From the NCBI GenBank assembly GCA_026826555.1, contig JAKSZT010054458.1:2105258-2169257 (forward strand): a DNA stretch of 64,000 nt, in the 5' to 3' direction. Source of the stretch: Tolypeutes matacus. Its lineage: Eukaryota > Chordata > Mammalia > Cingulata > Chlamyphoridae. How positions within the stretch are numbered: the stretch's first letter is position 1; every line of letters starts with the position of its first letter. The notes under the pieces were generated by a model. That model searched no databases and was not told where the DNA came from. It worked only from the letters and a program-made list of their open reading frames with translations. Positions 34,814-46,380 of the stretch are shown one piece after another. The position numbers were made by a program, and so were the translations under genes.

Positions 34814-36589
34814 GGAAAAATGTCCCTGGTTCTTTTGTTTTTGAAATGGAAAGTTACTTTGTTGCTTGGAACCGCAGTGACTTGGTTTATCTAGAGTTAT
34901 AGGGTACGTGTTTTATGAAAGCAAGACTAAGGAAGCTATAAAAATATGAAAATAGATATGCATTATAAAGAAAAGACTCCTGGGATTTCAGCCAATTAAT
35001 ATGCAATTAAAATATCTGTGATAAAAGGGATAAGATATTTGATAAAGTAATTCTTTGTGTTAAGAAGTGATATATTAAGAGAATCAATAGCACACTCATT
35101 TTCTTATTTTACATTTAAATTATTTGGAAAAGTATTTCTCAGAATTTATTTAGCCATTAAAAAAGCCTTGGACTGGGCTTAGATATTTTGAACAGATCTA
35201 GATTGTGAAATAGGTCTTGAGCTTCTGGAGCCAAAAATAAATGATTGAGGCCAAAGGTTAAAGGACATTATGGTTTGAAATTTAAATAGAAAGAGAACAG
35301 AGACAAAGAGAAAATGAATGGGCATTATGTGCTCACATCAATGGCAGTAATTAAGCTTTGCAGTATCATTAGATATGATAACAATAATTTGTAGCCTTTC
35401 ATGATGTTTCACATGCTAGGCATACAGAAACACATGATAGCAGAACCTTTAATATTTCTCATTGTTATATTTTTCTAAGGAAATAATGACATTCAATTGT
35501 CATGATTTGGGGCTATACACAACACAAATTTGGATTCTCTTCCCCAAAGCAGAAAAGTTGGAGTGTCTTATGCCTTTTAACCAGCTGCAAAACGTATGGG
35601 AGCAATAAAAATGCTAACAAGACATTGAGGTGAATATTTGTAAGAGTACAGTATTTAAATTTATAAAAGTTAATTTGGCATTATATTAAACATCAAGTTA
35701 ATGTTCCTAACAGCCTAACAACTGAACTATGACATTTTAGACTATAGTGTTAAATTGAACTAAGAATGTTCTAGATTTTGATTATGGGAAATCAGTCATT
35801 AATCAGTTCAAATTTTCTAATGCTGTGGTTAGTGAAGAGGAAAACCCCTGCATGGATACCTCAGCAATGCAGTCTCTGTGATAGAAAATGAGAAATGTCT
35901 TAAAAAGTTAAATATTATATTTTAAATCAATAAAATGGTCAGCATTAATGAGTAACTATATTTATTTTTAATCTTTAGCAGTTCAGTTAAATTAAAGAAC
36001 TAATTTTTATATGGTTTTCAGGGGACATTTACAAAGAATATTATAATAATTATATTAGAATTTTTCCTTGAATTGGAGCTCTGAGTCTTAAAATGCCCAA
36101 GTGGATCATTGTGAACAGGCAATCCTATTTCGAACTTTAGTTCCAAATTTAAATACTTAATATAGTCAGATTCTTTAGCATAGTGCTATGCAATTTTGGA
36201 AACTGATCAGATACCCATTTTTTGAGGAATTGTTTTAGAGAGTTGATTCACTAATCCCAAAGGGCATGAAACAAGAGTGGATCACATTGTATATTTCATA
36301 GGATTGAAATATATTGTAAAAGTTATAAAAGACTAATTTAATTCACCTTAACAGATGAATAGAGTATAACCTGCCCTTGGATTGTGGCCAGATAATACTT
36401 TGTTTAGCCCAGACAATGGTTTTCCCTGGCTGGCTGTACTTCTAATTCAGGTAATCTTCTTTTGAAGTTTAAACCTGAAACCTTGTACAGAAGCAGATGA
36501 GCTGCTTTTATATTATCTATTTCTTATAATAAAAATATAAATTCTACTTTTAGCCACATTTCAAGATTCCTCTCTACTTACATTGAAAA
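34814..36589. other. No recognised gene or repeat
   Basis: About 1.8 kb of AT-rich unique-looking DNA between the solo LTR and the MaLR provirus. No frame or signal of note. Confidence 0.45.
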
Positions 36590-36594
36590 TTCCC
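36590..36594. repeat. MaLR provirus target duplication, left (ttccc)
   Basis: ttccc here is repeated exactly at 39272-39276, directly outside the TG and CA ends of the two LTRs. Confidence 0.93.
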
Positions 36595-37142
36595 TGTAGC
36601 CTTTTGGCAATTTGATGTAATTATGAATTCCAAAAATATAATTGGATCATGCTTGTAAACAGATCTGTTAATCTGGGCATGGTTAAGTTATGATTAGGCC
36701 ATTGACTGGGCCACTTCAGTAGGGCATTGAGCCCCACCCCTTGGTGAGTTGGGGAACCGAATATAAAAAAGGCAAGGCAAAGGACAGAGGAGCAGTTTTT
36801 GATTTGCAGTTTTGATGTTGGAGTTTTGATGTTGGAAAGAAGGCCCCAGGAGAAGAGAAGTGAGCTGTTCGCCTGATTGTCTAGAGCTGACCTTGTGGAG
36901 GAAACAGGAGCTAAGCCTGGAGAGAAACGCAGCCCAGGGAAGAGAGGAACCCTAGAAGCCTGAACCCTGGCAAACGCCGGCAGCTGTCATGCTCTAACAC
37001 GTGACAATGGATTTTGGTGAGAGAAGAAACCTAACACTTTATGGCCTGGTAACTGTGGACTTCTACCCCAAATAAATACCCTTTATAAAGACCAACCCAT
37101 TTCTGACATTTCGCATTAGCACCCCTTTGGCTGACTAATACA
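36595..37142 (+). mobile_element. 5' LTR of MaLR provirus
   Basis: 548 bp, TGTAGCCTTTTGGC...GGCTGACTAATACA. TATA-like box atataaaaaa at 36761-36770, poly-A signal AATAAA at 37071-37076. Contains a direct repeat of gttttgatgttgga near 36810-36836, shared with the 3' LTR. Differs from the 3' LTR at about 29 positions plus 2 single-base indels by hand count. Confidence 0.95.
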
Positions 37143-37241
37143 GAATTTGGTACCGAGGAGTGGGGAAGTGCTTTTGCAATTACCAAAATGTTGGAATAGT
37201 GTTATAAATGGGTAAGGGGTATTTTTTGGAGGAGTTGTGAA

Positions 37242-37961
37242 ATGCTTGATGGAAAAGGCCTAGATCACTTTGAAGAGACTGTTGATAGTAATATGGATGC
37301 TAAAAAGACTTTCTATGATGCCTTAGAAGTAAATGATGAAACTATTATTGGAAACTGGAGGAAAGGCAATCCATGTTTTAAAGTTGCAGAGAACTTAGCA
37401 CGATTAACTCCTGGTGTTATATGGAAGACAGAATTTGAAAACGGTGAATCGGAGCATTCAGCTGAAAAGCTTTCCAAGGTAAACTTGGAGAATGTGGCTT
37501 GGCTTCTCCTTGCAGCTTATAGCAAAATACTAGATGAGTGAAATACACTAAGGACTGAACTTTTGGGCACAAAGAAAACAGAAACTGATTCCAGAACTTC
37601 CAAGTTTCTGGAAATCAAATTCCCAGATGAAAATGCCCCATTTGAAGACTTTACTAAACTTGGAACTTGTAAATCAGAATTGAAGATGCAGTTATTTAGG
37701 AAAAACTTGTGGAAAGTCTTACTGTCTGATGGCTTGGACCCCTGCTTCCTGCATGCTAAACCAACAAAGTTTTTGAGAGAGCTGTATCAACAAAACCATG
37801 GTCAGCTTGGACAAAAAAGAACATGGAAAGGAGAGATTGAAGGAGAAACAGCTAAAGAAGAAAACCATGGAAGCAGAGATCTGGAATTAAGACATGTCCT
37901 TGGGCCAAGAGAGGAGCCCCACCCATGTGTACAGAGAGGGTCGGTTTACCCCAGCAGTTGA
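37242..37961 (+). pseudogene. MaLR internal reading frame, one TGA
   Basis: A single frame runs from the ATG at 37242 to a stop at about 37961, interrupted only by an in-frame TGA at 37539-37541. The first part is 99 codons; the rest adds about 139. The product would be acidic to neutral with no catalytic motif that I recognise, no signal peptide and no membrane segment. MaLR internal regions are known to carry a degenerate gag-like frame, which is my preferred reading from position and context rather than from any motif. The stop is the only break, so the source element may have had the frame open. Not evidence of a working protein. Confidence 0.65.
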
Positions 37962-38290
37962 AGAGGGTGGATGTCCCTACCTGATGTTCTGGGACAGTTT
38001 TGCCACCCTAGGATGCAGAGAGGGTGGAGCACATTCCTCAAAGATTAGGGTGGTTAAGGTCAGCACCCTGTAGGTGTGAGAGTGGTGCTCCTGTCCCCCA
38101 TGGATTTGAGAAGGCCAGGTGGTCAACCCATTGCTCTGAGAGGGTTGAACCTGTATGCCAAATGTTAGGGGGAATGTTATCTTCACCTCACTGTACTAGG
38201 GGGGCTAAGACTCTAACCCAAAGATTGGGTAAGGTGTGGCAATCACCCCAAGACTCTTGGAGGGTGAGGTCTGGAGCTTGGTTGACACCC
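37935..38290 (+). repeat. Degenerate ~29-nt tandem repeat in MaLR internal region
   Basis: A motif close to (g)agaggGTGg recurs at about 37935, 37962, 37990, 38018, 38045, 38079, 38109, 38139, 38165, 38197, 38224 and 38258, spacings 26-34 and averaging about 29 nt. C-rich blocks (caccc/accccc) lie between many of the units. Confidence 0.65.
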
Positions 38291-38721
38291 AGATGCTTGA
38301 TGAGGATGGAACCAAGAAAATGGCTGTTGGGCTAGCCTGTGGAAAGGGTGGGTCCCCATGTGGCCCCAAGGAGAAGAAACCATCACCTTAAGAGTGACTC
38401 TCAGACTTTGAAATCGAATGGAGGATGTCCTGCAGGTTCACTGAACTGTAGATGATCCATGACTCATGTTTAACATCCTAATTTCTCCTTATGATAATGA
38501 AAATGTTTATCCTTTGTATTTCCATTTGTGTATTGGAAGCAGTTAAATGGTTTTATATGTTTCAGAGGTCTACAGCAGATGGGATTTTGCCTGAAGACAA
38601 GACAAACTGTATTTCTTTAAACTGTCTATGATATGATTTTGTACTTGAATTGTTACTGATTTCAGGGTTTTTATTTATTTTTTTAATATTGTAACATATT
38701 TTTGGAATTCAGAGGGTGGAA

Positions 38722-39271
38722 TGTGGCCGTTTGGCAATTTGATGTAATTATGAATTCCAAAAATATAATTGGATCGTGCTTATAAACAGATCTGTTAATC
38801 TGGGCATGATTAAGTTATGATTAGGGCATTGACTGGGCCACTTCAGTAGGGCGTTCAGCCCCACCCCTTGGTGGGTTGGGGAATCGAATATAAAAAAAGG
38901 CAAGGTAAAGGACAGAGGGAACAGTTTTTGAGTTGCAGTTTTGATGTTGGAGTTTTGATGTTGGAAAGAAGGCCCCAGGAGAAGAGAAGCGAGACGTTTG
39001 CCTGATCGTCTACAGCTGACCTTGTGGAGGAAACAGGAGCTAAGCCTGGAGAGAAATGCAGCCCCGGGAAGAGAGGAACCCCAGAAGCCTGAACCCTGGC
39101 AAACGCCAGCAGCTGTCATGCTCTAACACATGACAATGGATTTTGGTGAGAGAAGAAACGTAACGCTTTATGGCCTGGTAACTGTGGACTTCTACCCCAA
39201 ATAAATACCCTTTATAAAGACCAACCCACTTCTGATATTTCACATTAGCACCCCTTTGGCTGACTAATACA
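38722..39271 (+). mobile_element. 3' LTR of MaLR provirus
   Basis: 550 bp, TGTGGCCGTTTGGC...GGCTGACTAATACA, same structure as the 5' LTR: TATA-like box at about 38889-38898 and AATAAA at 39200-39205. Followed by the duplicated ttccc. Confidence 0.95.
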
Positions 39272-39276
39272 TTCCC

Positions 39277-39955
39277 CTAGAAAGTTGTAACTATTTCTGA
39301 AAAATCCCCTTTCCCCAGTTGCTAACTGAATTAACAATTTGACTTTTCTTTTGAAATAAATCTCCAACTTCAAGCTCCAAGTTAGTCTTTCAGAGGACTT
39401 TAAATGAGGAATACAATCCCCAAAACAGTACGTATACCTGCTAAGTAAAGAGATAGACTGAAAGCATAGAACCTGAATCCAGAAACACATACTTGTATCT
39501 GTACGATTGGGACTTCCAGACTTTTGAAAATAAAGTCCTCATTACAATATGACTTTTCTTTTGCTCAATAGTCATATTTCATTCTCACTTCTGATGCTGT
39601 GCAATCTGATGAATTTTGGCTAATTCTTGATATCTCAGAGACTAAGCATATAAGATTAATATCATCCATGCCTTCTTGTGCCTTCTTTTGTCCTGTCCTT
39701 AGTCATAACTTTTAATATGCTCATTAAACTATAAATGATTAGGTGATAACCAGTGTGATTCTAAGATTGATGATCTTCATCTAGATTGCAATGATGGCTA
39801 TTATGATGGAAAAAACAAGTAGAGATACTTGGGAGGCAGAATCAGCATAATTTGGGGATTGGTTGGGAGTGGGAGGTTGAGGTACACACTGATTGTTCAG
39901 TATTGTGGAAGAGTGATACTATTCCGTAGATAGAGGACGTGCAAGGAAGAGAATA
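39277..39955. other. No recognised feature
   Basis: Unique-looking DNA; one minus-strand frame (39245-39490) overlaps the LTR end and is not supported as a gene. Confidence 0.4.
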
Positions 39956-39959
39956 GAAG

Positions 39960-40150
39960 GTTTAAGATGGTGAGAAGAGGAGGATGGGTTCAAGTTCATC
40001 CTATTGGGTTTGAGGTGCTTGGCTATATTTTGGGATATTTCACAGGCAGTTTGACCTATAGGACTGGAATGTATTAGAGGGGACTTGGTCATAGGAATAG
40101 ATTTAAGATTCATGAGTGTAGATAGGAACTTAGGTACTAAAAGTGGGAGG
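39960..40150 (-). repeat. L2-like fragment, antisense
   Basis: 'gggtttgaggtgcttggctat', 'gggatatttcacaggcagtttgacctatagg' resembles the antisense of the L2 ORF2 region also seen at 12.5 kb. Diverged; tentative. Confidence 0.45.
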
Positions 40151-40614
40151 AATTGACCAGGTTCAGTGTATATTTGTTTAAAAAAAAAAAGTCCAAAGAA
40201 CATAAATATTAAAAGAATGGTTTGAAGTGGAAGAGCATCTTAAAGCCACTTAAGAGAAAGAGCTTGAAAAGTAGGCTGTCTGCAGGCAGATCCAAACTCA
40301 AGACCATTCACAGTCTGTTTCCACCCTAACTTTCTGGATTTATTTCTGGAAAACATTTCCTGTCCACCCTTCACTCCATTCAGTATAAACTGTTTTTTCT
40401 CCAAGCCATGCACTTTCATTCCTTTGGAGGCTTGCCAAGGATGCCTGTCTTCCTATCCCCTGCTAGCAAAATTACCTCCACTAGGAAGATCATTATGGTG
40501 CACAGTATGCGAAAGGAACTGAATATTTGAAAACATAAGTAGATGAGTATGGCTCACCTATAACACTTACCACATTTTCTTTTCCCTATAGACAAGGAAG
40601 TCTTGAGGACTGAG

Positions 40615-40760
40615 GACTTTGCAATATCCTCATTGGTAAAACAGTGATATTAATATCTGCTTCATGGGTTGTTATAACTATCAAGAGATACAGTGTGTAA
40701 GGATTCAGTACAGTATTGGCATATATCAGATGCTCAGAATGTGGTAGATAATAATGATTA
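40615..40760 (+). repeat. MIR SINE
   Basis: 'tttgcaatatcctcattggtaaaacagtgatattaatatctgcttcatgggttgttataa' is the MIR core and 3' half on the plus strand. Confidence 0.7.
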
Positions 40761-40932
40761 TTTGCTCTTTCTTTGTAATCTCAGGACTTCAAAGATTCTC
40801 AATAAATTTATGGACTTGAATGGACAAAAGTTCAAATATAATTGATATGTAGGATCAGTTATAGAAATCTATTCACTATCAAAAACATAGTTGAGTTTCC
40901 AAATAATCTGGAAACTTGAGGTATTAATTTTT

Positions 40933-41471
40933 TGTGGTAGTTTGAGACCATATGTGCTCCAGAAAAGATCATGTCCTTAGAGTTAAACCGTTCTTGTGGA
41001 TATAAACCTATTTTAAGTGGGATCTTCCTTTTGATTAAATTACTTCTGTCCGGTGTGAACCAGAGTAGGTCTTAATCCTTGTACTGGAGACTTTTATGAA
41101 TGGGATGAATACAGAGAGAGACACCGAGAAAAACTCTCAGAAGCTGATAGAGGAAGCCCTGGAAGCCAGAAGCTAAATCAACAGAACCTGGGAGAGAGAA
41201 AGCCACAGGAGCAGACAGAAAACCAGAATAATTCTTCTTACACTGAAAGTAAGAAGGAAGAGACCGCAGATGCTGCCATTGTGCCCTGCCATGTGACAGG
41301 AGACCAGGATCAATGGCACCCAATCTTTGGGGAGAAAAGCTTCATTGATGAAGCCTTAATTTCACATATTCACATCTTCAGAACTGTAAGCTTATATGTT
41401 AATAAATCCCCATTGTAAAAGCCAACCCATTTCTGGTATATTGCCTTGGCAGTCTTTAGCAAACTAAAACA
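40933..41471 (+). mobile_element. MaLR-type solo LTR
   Basis: TGTGGTAGTTTGAGACC...TTTAGCAAACTAAAACA with 'aataaatccccattgtaaaagccaaccc' near the 3' end. Flanks ttttt/ttatt match 4 of 5. A more diverged relative of the LTRs at 34225 and 57391. The 83-codon minus frame inside is antisense noise. Confidence 0.75.
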
Positions 41472-42294
41472 TTATTCTTTGAGGCTTTTGGTTTCCCAGG
41501 TAAAGATTGATAGCTTTTTTCTCCACTGACCTTCCCAAGTTGGTAATGTGGCTTATTTTTTAGTCAATTATATCTTCAGTAAATTCCAGGCATGAAAGTA
41601 AAATGAGTGATACTTAAAAAAGACATAGAGGTGAAGAAATAGTTGCATCTTCACAAAGTCAATATTATTATCTATAGTTATCTTCTAAGGGAATGAAAAA
41701 GAAACCATTTACAAATTTCTAGAACATTATATGCCTTCCATCCTGGCAGTTTGTAGTATTTGTAAATCTCAACACATTGATAAATTCATATTTGATCAAA
41801 GTGGAAAAAAAAGAAAGAAAAAGAAAACTAGTTCAGGAAGCTCCAGAGTATTTCAAGTGTGTTAGCTTTCAATTCCATGTAATCTAAACTGTATTTGGGT
41901 AATGTTTCTTAATTATGTATTTTTCTCCATTGTTATTAGTGAGGTTTCTCACCATTACTCAGGCTATAAGAATTACCACACACAGTCATGGTGGGTTGAT
42001 TCTTCCTTAGGTTATTTATTATAAGATGGTGTGCTTGCTGTGATAATTATTAAAATTGAAAAATTATATTCCCATAACATCCAGGCAATTTCCCAAAGCC
42101 TCCCTTTTTCTTTAAATTTACTAGCAGTTTAGATTGCAAATGTATCTTGAAAAATGTCTGTTAGATCAAATTATTATTGGATATGAGAACTAGTGAACCT
42201 GCTTCGATAGTTGGGGTGTTAAAATTAGAAAAAAAATGAAGCCAATTTGCCTGGATAGCTTTGGAGTGATAAATCTGATAAAATTCCATTAGAA

Positions 42295-42395
42295 GGAAGC
42301 GGGTGTAGCTCAGTGGTTTGAGTGCCTGCTTCCCATGTAGGAGGTCCCAGGTTCAATCCCTGGTACCTCCAAAAAAAAAAAAAAAAAAAAAAAAA
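42295..42395 (+). mobile_element. Monomeric tRNA-derived SINE with A25 tail
   Basis: A 76-nt tRNA-like unit (42295-42370) with an A box TAGCTCAGTGGT at 42306-42317 and a B box GGTTCAATCCC at 42350-42360, followed directly by 25 A (42371-42395). The duplication tccattagaa is perfect (42285-42294 and 42397-42406). Nothing lies between the tRNA-like part and the tail, unlike the longer DAS copies. The clean tail and duplication suggest a fairly recent insertion. Not a functional tRNA: no processed context and it ends in poly-A. Confidence 0.93.
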
Positions 42396-42429
42396 GTCCA
42401 TTAGAAGAAAATAATACTCTTTTATCTGT

Positions 42430-43010
42430 TTGTTTGTTTATTTATTTATTTTTATTTTTTAAAGATACTTAGATTGCGTAAATGTTAGACAAAATATATA
42501 GGGATTTCCATATGCTGCACTCCCCACACCTCCCACACCCTTCCATATAAACAACATCCTTCATTAGTGTGACACATTCATTGCAATTGATAAACACATC
42601 TTGGGGCATTGCCACTGAGCATGGACCAGAGTTCACATTGTAGTTTACACTCTCTTCCACACAATTCTGCGGCTATGGGAAGATATAAAATGGCCTATAT
42701 CTGTTGTTGCAATGTCATTCAGGACGATTCCCAAATCTTAAAAAAAACCCGTATTATACCTGTTTTTCCCTCTCCGTGTCCCCAGAACCTCCAGTGGCCA
42801 CTGCCTCCACATGAATGCTATAATTTCTTCCATTGCTAGAATCACAAGTCCATAGTAGAATACCAGTAAGTCTACTCTAGTCCATAGTTCATTCCCAAAT
42901 CCTGAGGATTCTGGGATGGTGATGCCCTTTCCACCTCTGATTGAGAGGGGGTTTCAATCCCATACAGCCGATGGATGGGACTCTCTTGCTTGCAGTTGTA
43001 GGATATTCTT
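42430..43010 (-). mobile_element. Poly-A retroposon, likely LINE-1 3'-UTR derived
   Basis: Minus-strand member of the family seen at 13078-13437. The (TTTA)n/T-rich start at 42430-42460 is its antisense tail. Shared blocks include the antisense of 'gtatctttaaraaataaa', 'tgcaatgaatgt.acac', 'tgtaaactacaatgt.aact' and 'gacattgcaacaacagatayaggcca'. This copy reaches about 250 bp further 5' than the 13-kb copy. No clear duplication found. Confidence 0.65.
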
Positions 43011-44175
43011 TGACAAAGAGAATTTAGCTTGTATAGTTTTATAATTACTGGTGGAAATAAGGAGGAAAGGAAGTAGGTTTACTGCTCAGATTTTTTTTTT
43101 TTTTTGTCTCTTCAGTTCCCAGGCTTTCTTGGAAGAAGTTCCTTTTGAAGACTTACATTTGCTCCTGGCGAATCTGCTATTATAGCAACTGAGCACAATC
43201 CTCAGGCCCTCTGCTGTTTACTGAAGAAGTGCCACTGTGATTCCAGTTGTAATCACTGGAGATCGAGCAAAATTAACTGCAGCTGATTCAAGATGAGCCA
43301 TAAGACAAGGCAATTTATGCAAAAGAAAAAGCCAGCTTTTTTTGTTGCATGTCCACACATACCAAGGAAGAGACTATCACTAGTCCCATCTAAAAAAAAT
43401 AGAATGAGGTTCTGAAATCTGGAGTTATCAGCCATGCCCCTGTGCAACACAACCAAACAGTCAGCCTCAGAATTGCTGGTAATTTTTTGCTTTACTTTAT
43501 TTTTGCTTGAATTTTTTTACTGCAAAGACTGTGCATTATTCCCAGAATGAGGATAGGGAGAGGGGTTCTTGCCTAGTATGAGAAAATGTCTTTGCCTAGA
43601 AAATAACTTAGACATTTAGCAAATGCATGACCTTTAGGAGATCTAATTATTTGTTAATTTGTTATTTTAATGTGATTCTATCTCCCACCCCACACACTAC
43701 ATGCACAGACACACATGCAAACAAAATGTAGAATAACACACACAATATCAATAACTTATAAGGTTAAAAATTATGTTAAAAATAGTAAGGAAAGGTTGTA
43801 CCCCAGGCTTCTAAGTATTGCTAGTTTGGAAGTTGATGAAACTGTTGTTGTTGTAGAAAAAGAAGCACAGATAAGAGGATGTGACTATAGCATGGAAGAG
43901 TGTTGACTGTGAGCAGAAGCATAGCAATCAGAACTATAATCAGCTCATTTAAAAAGCTGTTGCAAATTCGAGACCTTCTCTGTGACTTTTCCATAGTCTG
44001 AAGGGTTCACTTGGATTCTTGGAACTCAGTGGAGATTTAGTGACCCGGGCCAAAGTGCCTCTGTCCTCTGATGAATGAATCATGAAGTGGTAACAATCCA
44101 GAAGACATTTAAAAAGTTTATGGAGTAGAGAGGTTCTTCCAATATATGATCTCCTTAAAAAATCAAATGAGACAG
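43011..44175. other. No supported gene
   Basis: Unique-looking. A pyrimidine run with CAG at about 43090-43112 looks like a splice acceptor, but no exon with a credible frame follows. Nothing else stands out. Confidence 0.4.
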
Positions 44176-44625
44176 TATGTCTTCCTGTTTAAAACCTTGC
44201 ATTGGTTTCACAGTTCTCTTTAAATAACTCCCAAACTCCTTACTGCATCCTACAAAACCAGGCCCTCATGTTTGGATTTCCTCCCTCCATATTATCCTTC
44301 AGAGGCAATGCCCTCTTCAAGTGCCTGACTTTAGGGTGTCTTTCTCACTGTGGGCCTTGGCACCTGTTCCCGTGCCTGGAACACTATCTTACTAGTGCTT
44401 TGCACAGCTGACTCCTTATGGTTCACATTTGAGGTGTCTGACTCCTCCTCTGTGATTTCAGAACACAAATCCTCATTGGGATTTGTTTCCTGTTTGCTTC
44501 ATTTTTAGCCTTCTCTTTTCCTCTATGAAGAGGGAAGAAACTTTGTCTCATTTACTATTATATGCTTGGCATCATGGTTGGCAGATAATCAGCTTCAATA
44601 AATTCTTAATGAATTTATCGATTTA
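44176..44625 (+). repeat. L2 LINE 3' fragment
   Basis: 'aaaccttgcattggtttcac', 'ccaaactccttactgcatcctacaaaaccaggccct', 'gcctggaacactatctt' and finally 'ataaattcttaatgaa' follow the L2 ORF2 end and 3' terminus on the plus strand. The 69-codon frame at 44202-44411 is its remnant. Confidence 0.75.
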
Positions 44626-44629
44626 TGGG

Positions 44630-46370
44630 TAATAGGATTTAGGTACATATTTCAGTTTCCAGTCATCAACCATATTAAAGCCATCTTTTAATAGAACTTT
44701 TTGGATTCTGTGTTCCCACTCTTCTATGAGAGTGGGTCACCTTTGAAAGAAAGTGAAAGGATGTGATAGGTGCCAGAGTGGAAGGATGCCTAGACTCCTT
44801 CAGATCTGGGTTAGCCTTATCATTACAGAGGTGTTTGGCCTTTTCGTTTAAATATACACGTTTACCTTCTCTTTTAAGTATGTAATTGTACCAGTAAAAT
44901 TTAGTTAGCAGCCCATGATTATTAGGACCTCTGTCCAATATTTACTTATTAATTTCTTAGTAATAGGAGATGGTCTACTGAAAAGCTGATATAGGGATAA
45001 TGGTTATTCATCTTGAGTCTCAGTTTTATATTTCAAAATTGATAACAAAGAGTTCTTATCCACTAAGATGTGCTCAATTGCATGGAACAGAACATCCAAC
45101 AAATAGTGTTATAAAGTATAAGGCTCTTTATTGTTTGCTTAAACAAAAGATACAAAAGCAGAAGGTGTCAAGGTTGGCCTCACAGTGCAATAGCATAGTC
45201 AAGAACAAGCGCTTCCTATTTTGCTTTTTCAACAGCTTTATTAAGTGATGAATTTTTATTTTCATGTTTGTCATTGTTTGGACACAAGATGGCTGACACA
45301 ACTCTTGAGATCCATGTTCAAGGGAAATAGAAAGAGATGATGCCAACAGTATTCCTCTTACATCTGTCTTTTGAATGAGATAGAAAAGATCTTCCCCAAA
45401 CCCTTCACAGAAGATTTCCATTTATGTTTCAAAGGCTGGCTATATTATGTAGCCTGATTTAGCTGCAAACTGTGATCCTATGGGCTCCATGTGACCCTTT
45501 TTTTTTTGGAATAAGACAGATCAAACTATTTTCATAATAATACAGAAATGATATTTGCCTTTTTTCTGTGTTGACATTGCAACACAATTTGCTGATGTTG
45601 CAATATCATTGATGGTGTTTAAAGCTGCTGATATCTTGCAGGAATCAAGGCAGTGTCACCAAAGTGTACTAGTAGTCATTATGTTCTTTGTGGCCACTTA
45701 CTCATGGAAAAAAATGTAAATTTCTGTTTCACTGAGTAAAGCCCTTGATAATGCAATAAAATTATTTATTTTATTAAATATCAACCCCCAAGTATACAAC
45801 TTTTGAATATTTGATGTAATAACATAGGAAGTACACGAAAAATATTTTGATGGCATTTTGAAGTTATGGTGGTTATCTTCTTACAGGAGTGACTGAGTTT
45901 CAATCTAAATTTGACTATTCATTTTTGGGAAAATCTTTGCCACTTTTGGGTATAAATAGAGTGATATTAACAAATGTTATTTTTTGAGTATTGTATAAAG
46001 AAATATGTCTATGTTTGGATGCTCTCCTTAACCCAATAAATCAATATTTTCCATATGACAGAAAATTACATGATGTTACAAAGTAATAGTCATAAAAATC
46101 AATCCAAAGTATAAGATATATAACAAAATAAAATACACATTGATAGGAATTCAGATTGCATATTGCAACTAACCTATAAGAAATTAACATTTGTTGAGTT
46201 TTGGTGTAGTATCAAAGAAGAATATCAAAAAGGCTATCAAAATGTTCCTCAAAAATATACATATGTGTATGAGGTTGATTTTCTCCATGTACTTTCCACA
46301 ATAACATTGCAAGAGACTGTATACAAAGACAGAGATAAGAATCCAGACATCTTATATTAAGTCATACATT
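44630..46370. other. No recognised gene; old repeat traces
   Basis: Around 45060-45330 the text 'ggctctttattgtttgctt...aagatggctgacacaactcttgagatcc' resembles an old mammalian interspersed repeat I cannot name. The rest looks unique. No gene. Confidence 0.35.
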
Positions 46371-46380
46371 TAAAAAATTT

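Larger units (their letters stand above)
37143..38721 (+). mobile_element. MaLR internal region
   Basis: Starts gaatttggtaccgaggagtgggg, the primer-binding-site region typical of MaLR elements, and ends with a purine-rich tract (agagggtgga) just before the 3' LTR. It holds a gag-like frame (37242-37961) and then a G/A-rich segment with a roughly 29-nt periodicity (37935-38290). There is no protease, reverse transcriptase or integrase, as usual for MaLR, which depend on other elements (ERVL is the accepted candidate) for enzymes. Confidence 0.92.

Noticed and set aside
37977..38186. Minus-strand frame in the MaLR internal region
   Set aside because: It is antisense to the ~29-nt periodic segment and has no independent support.
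42295..42370. Possible functional tRNA gene
   Set aside because: A- and B-box matches are good, but it is followed by 25 A within a target duplication, so it is a SINE.
43088..43230. Strong polypyrimidine-CAG acceptor followed by possible exon
   Set aside because: The downstream segment has no supported frame or donor; T-runs of this sort are frequent here.
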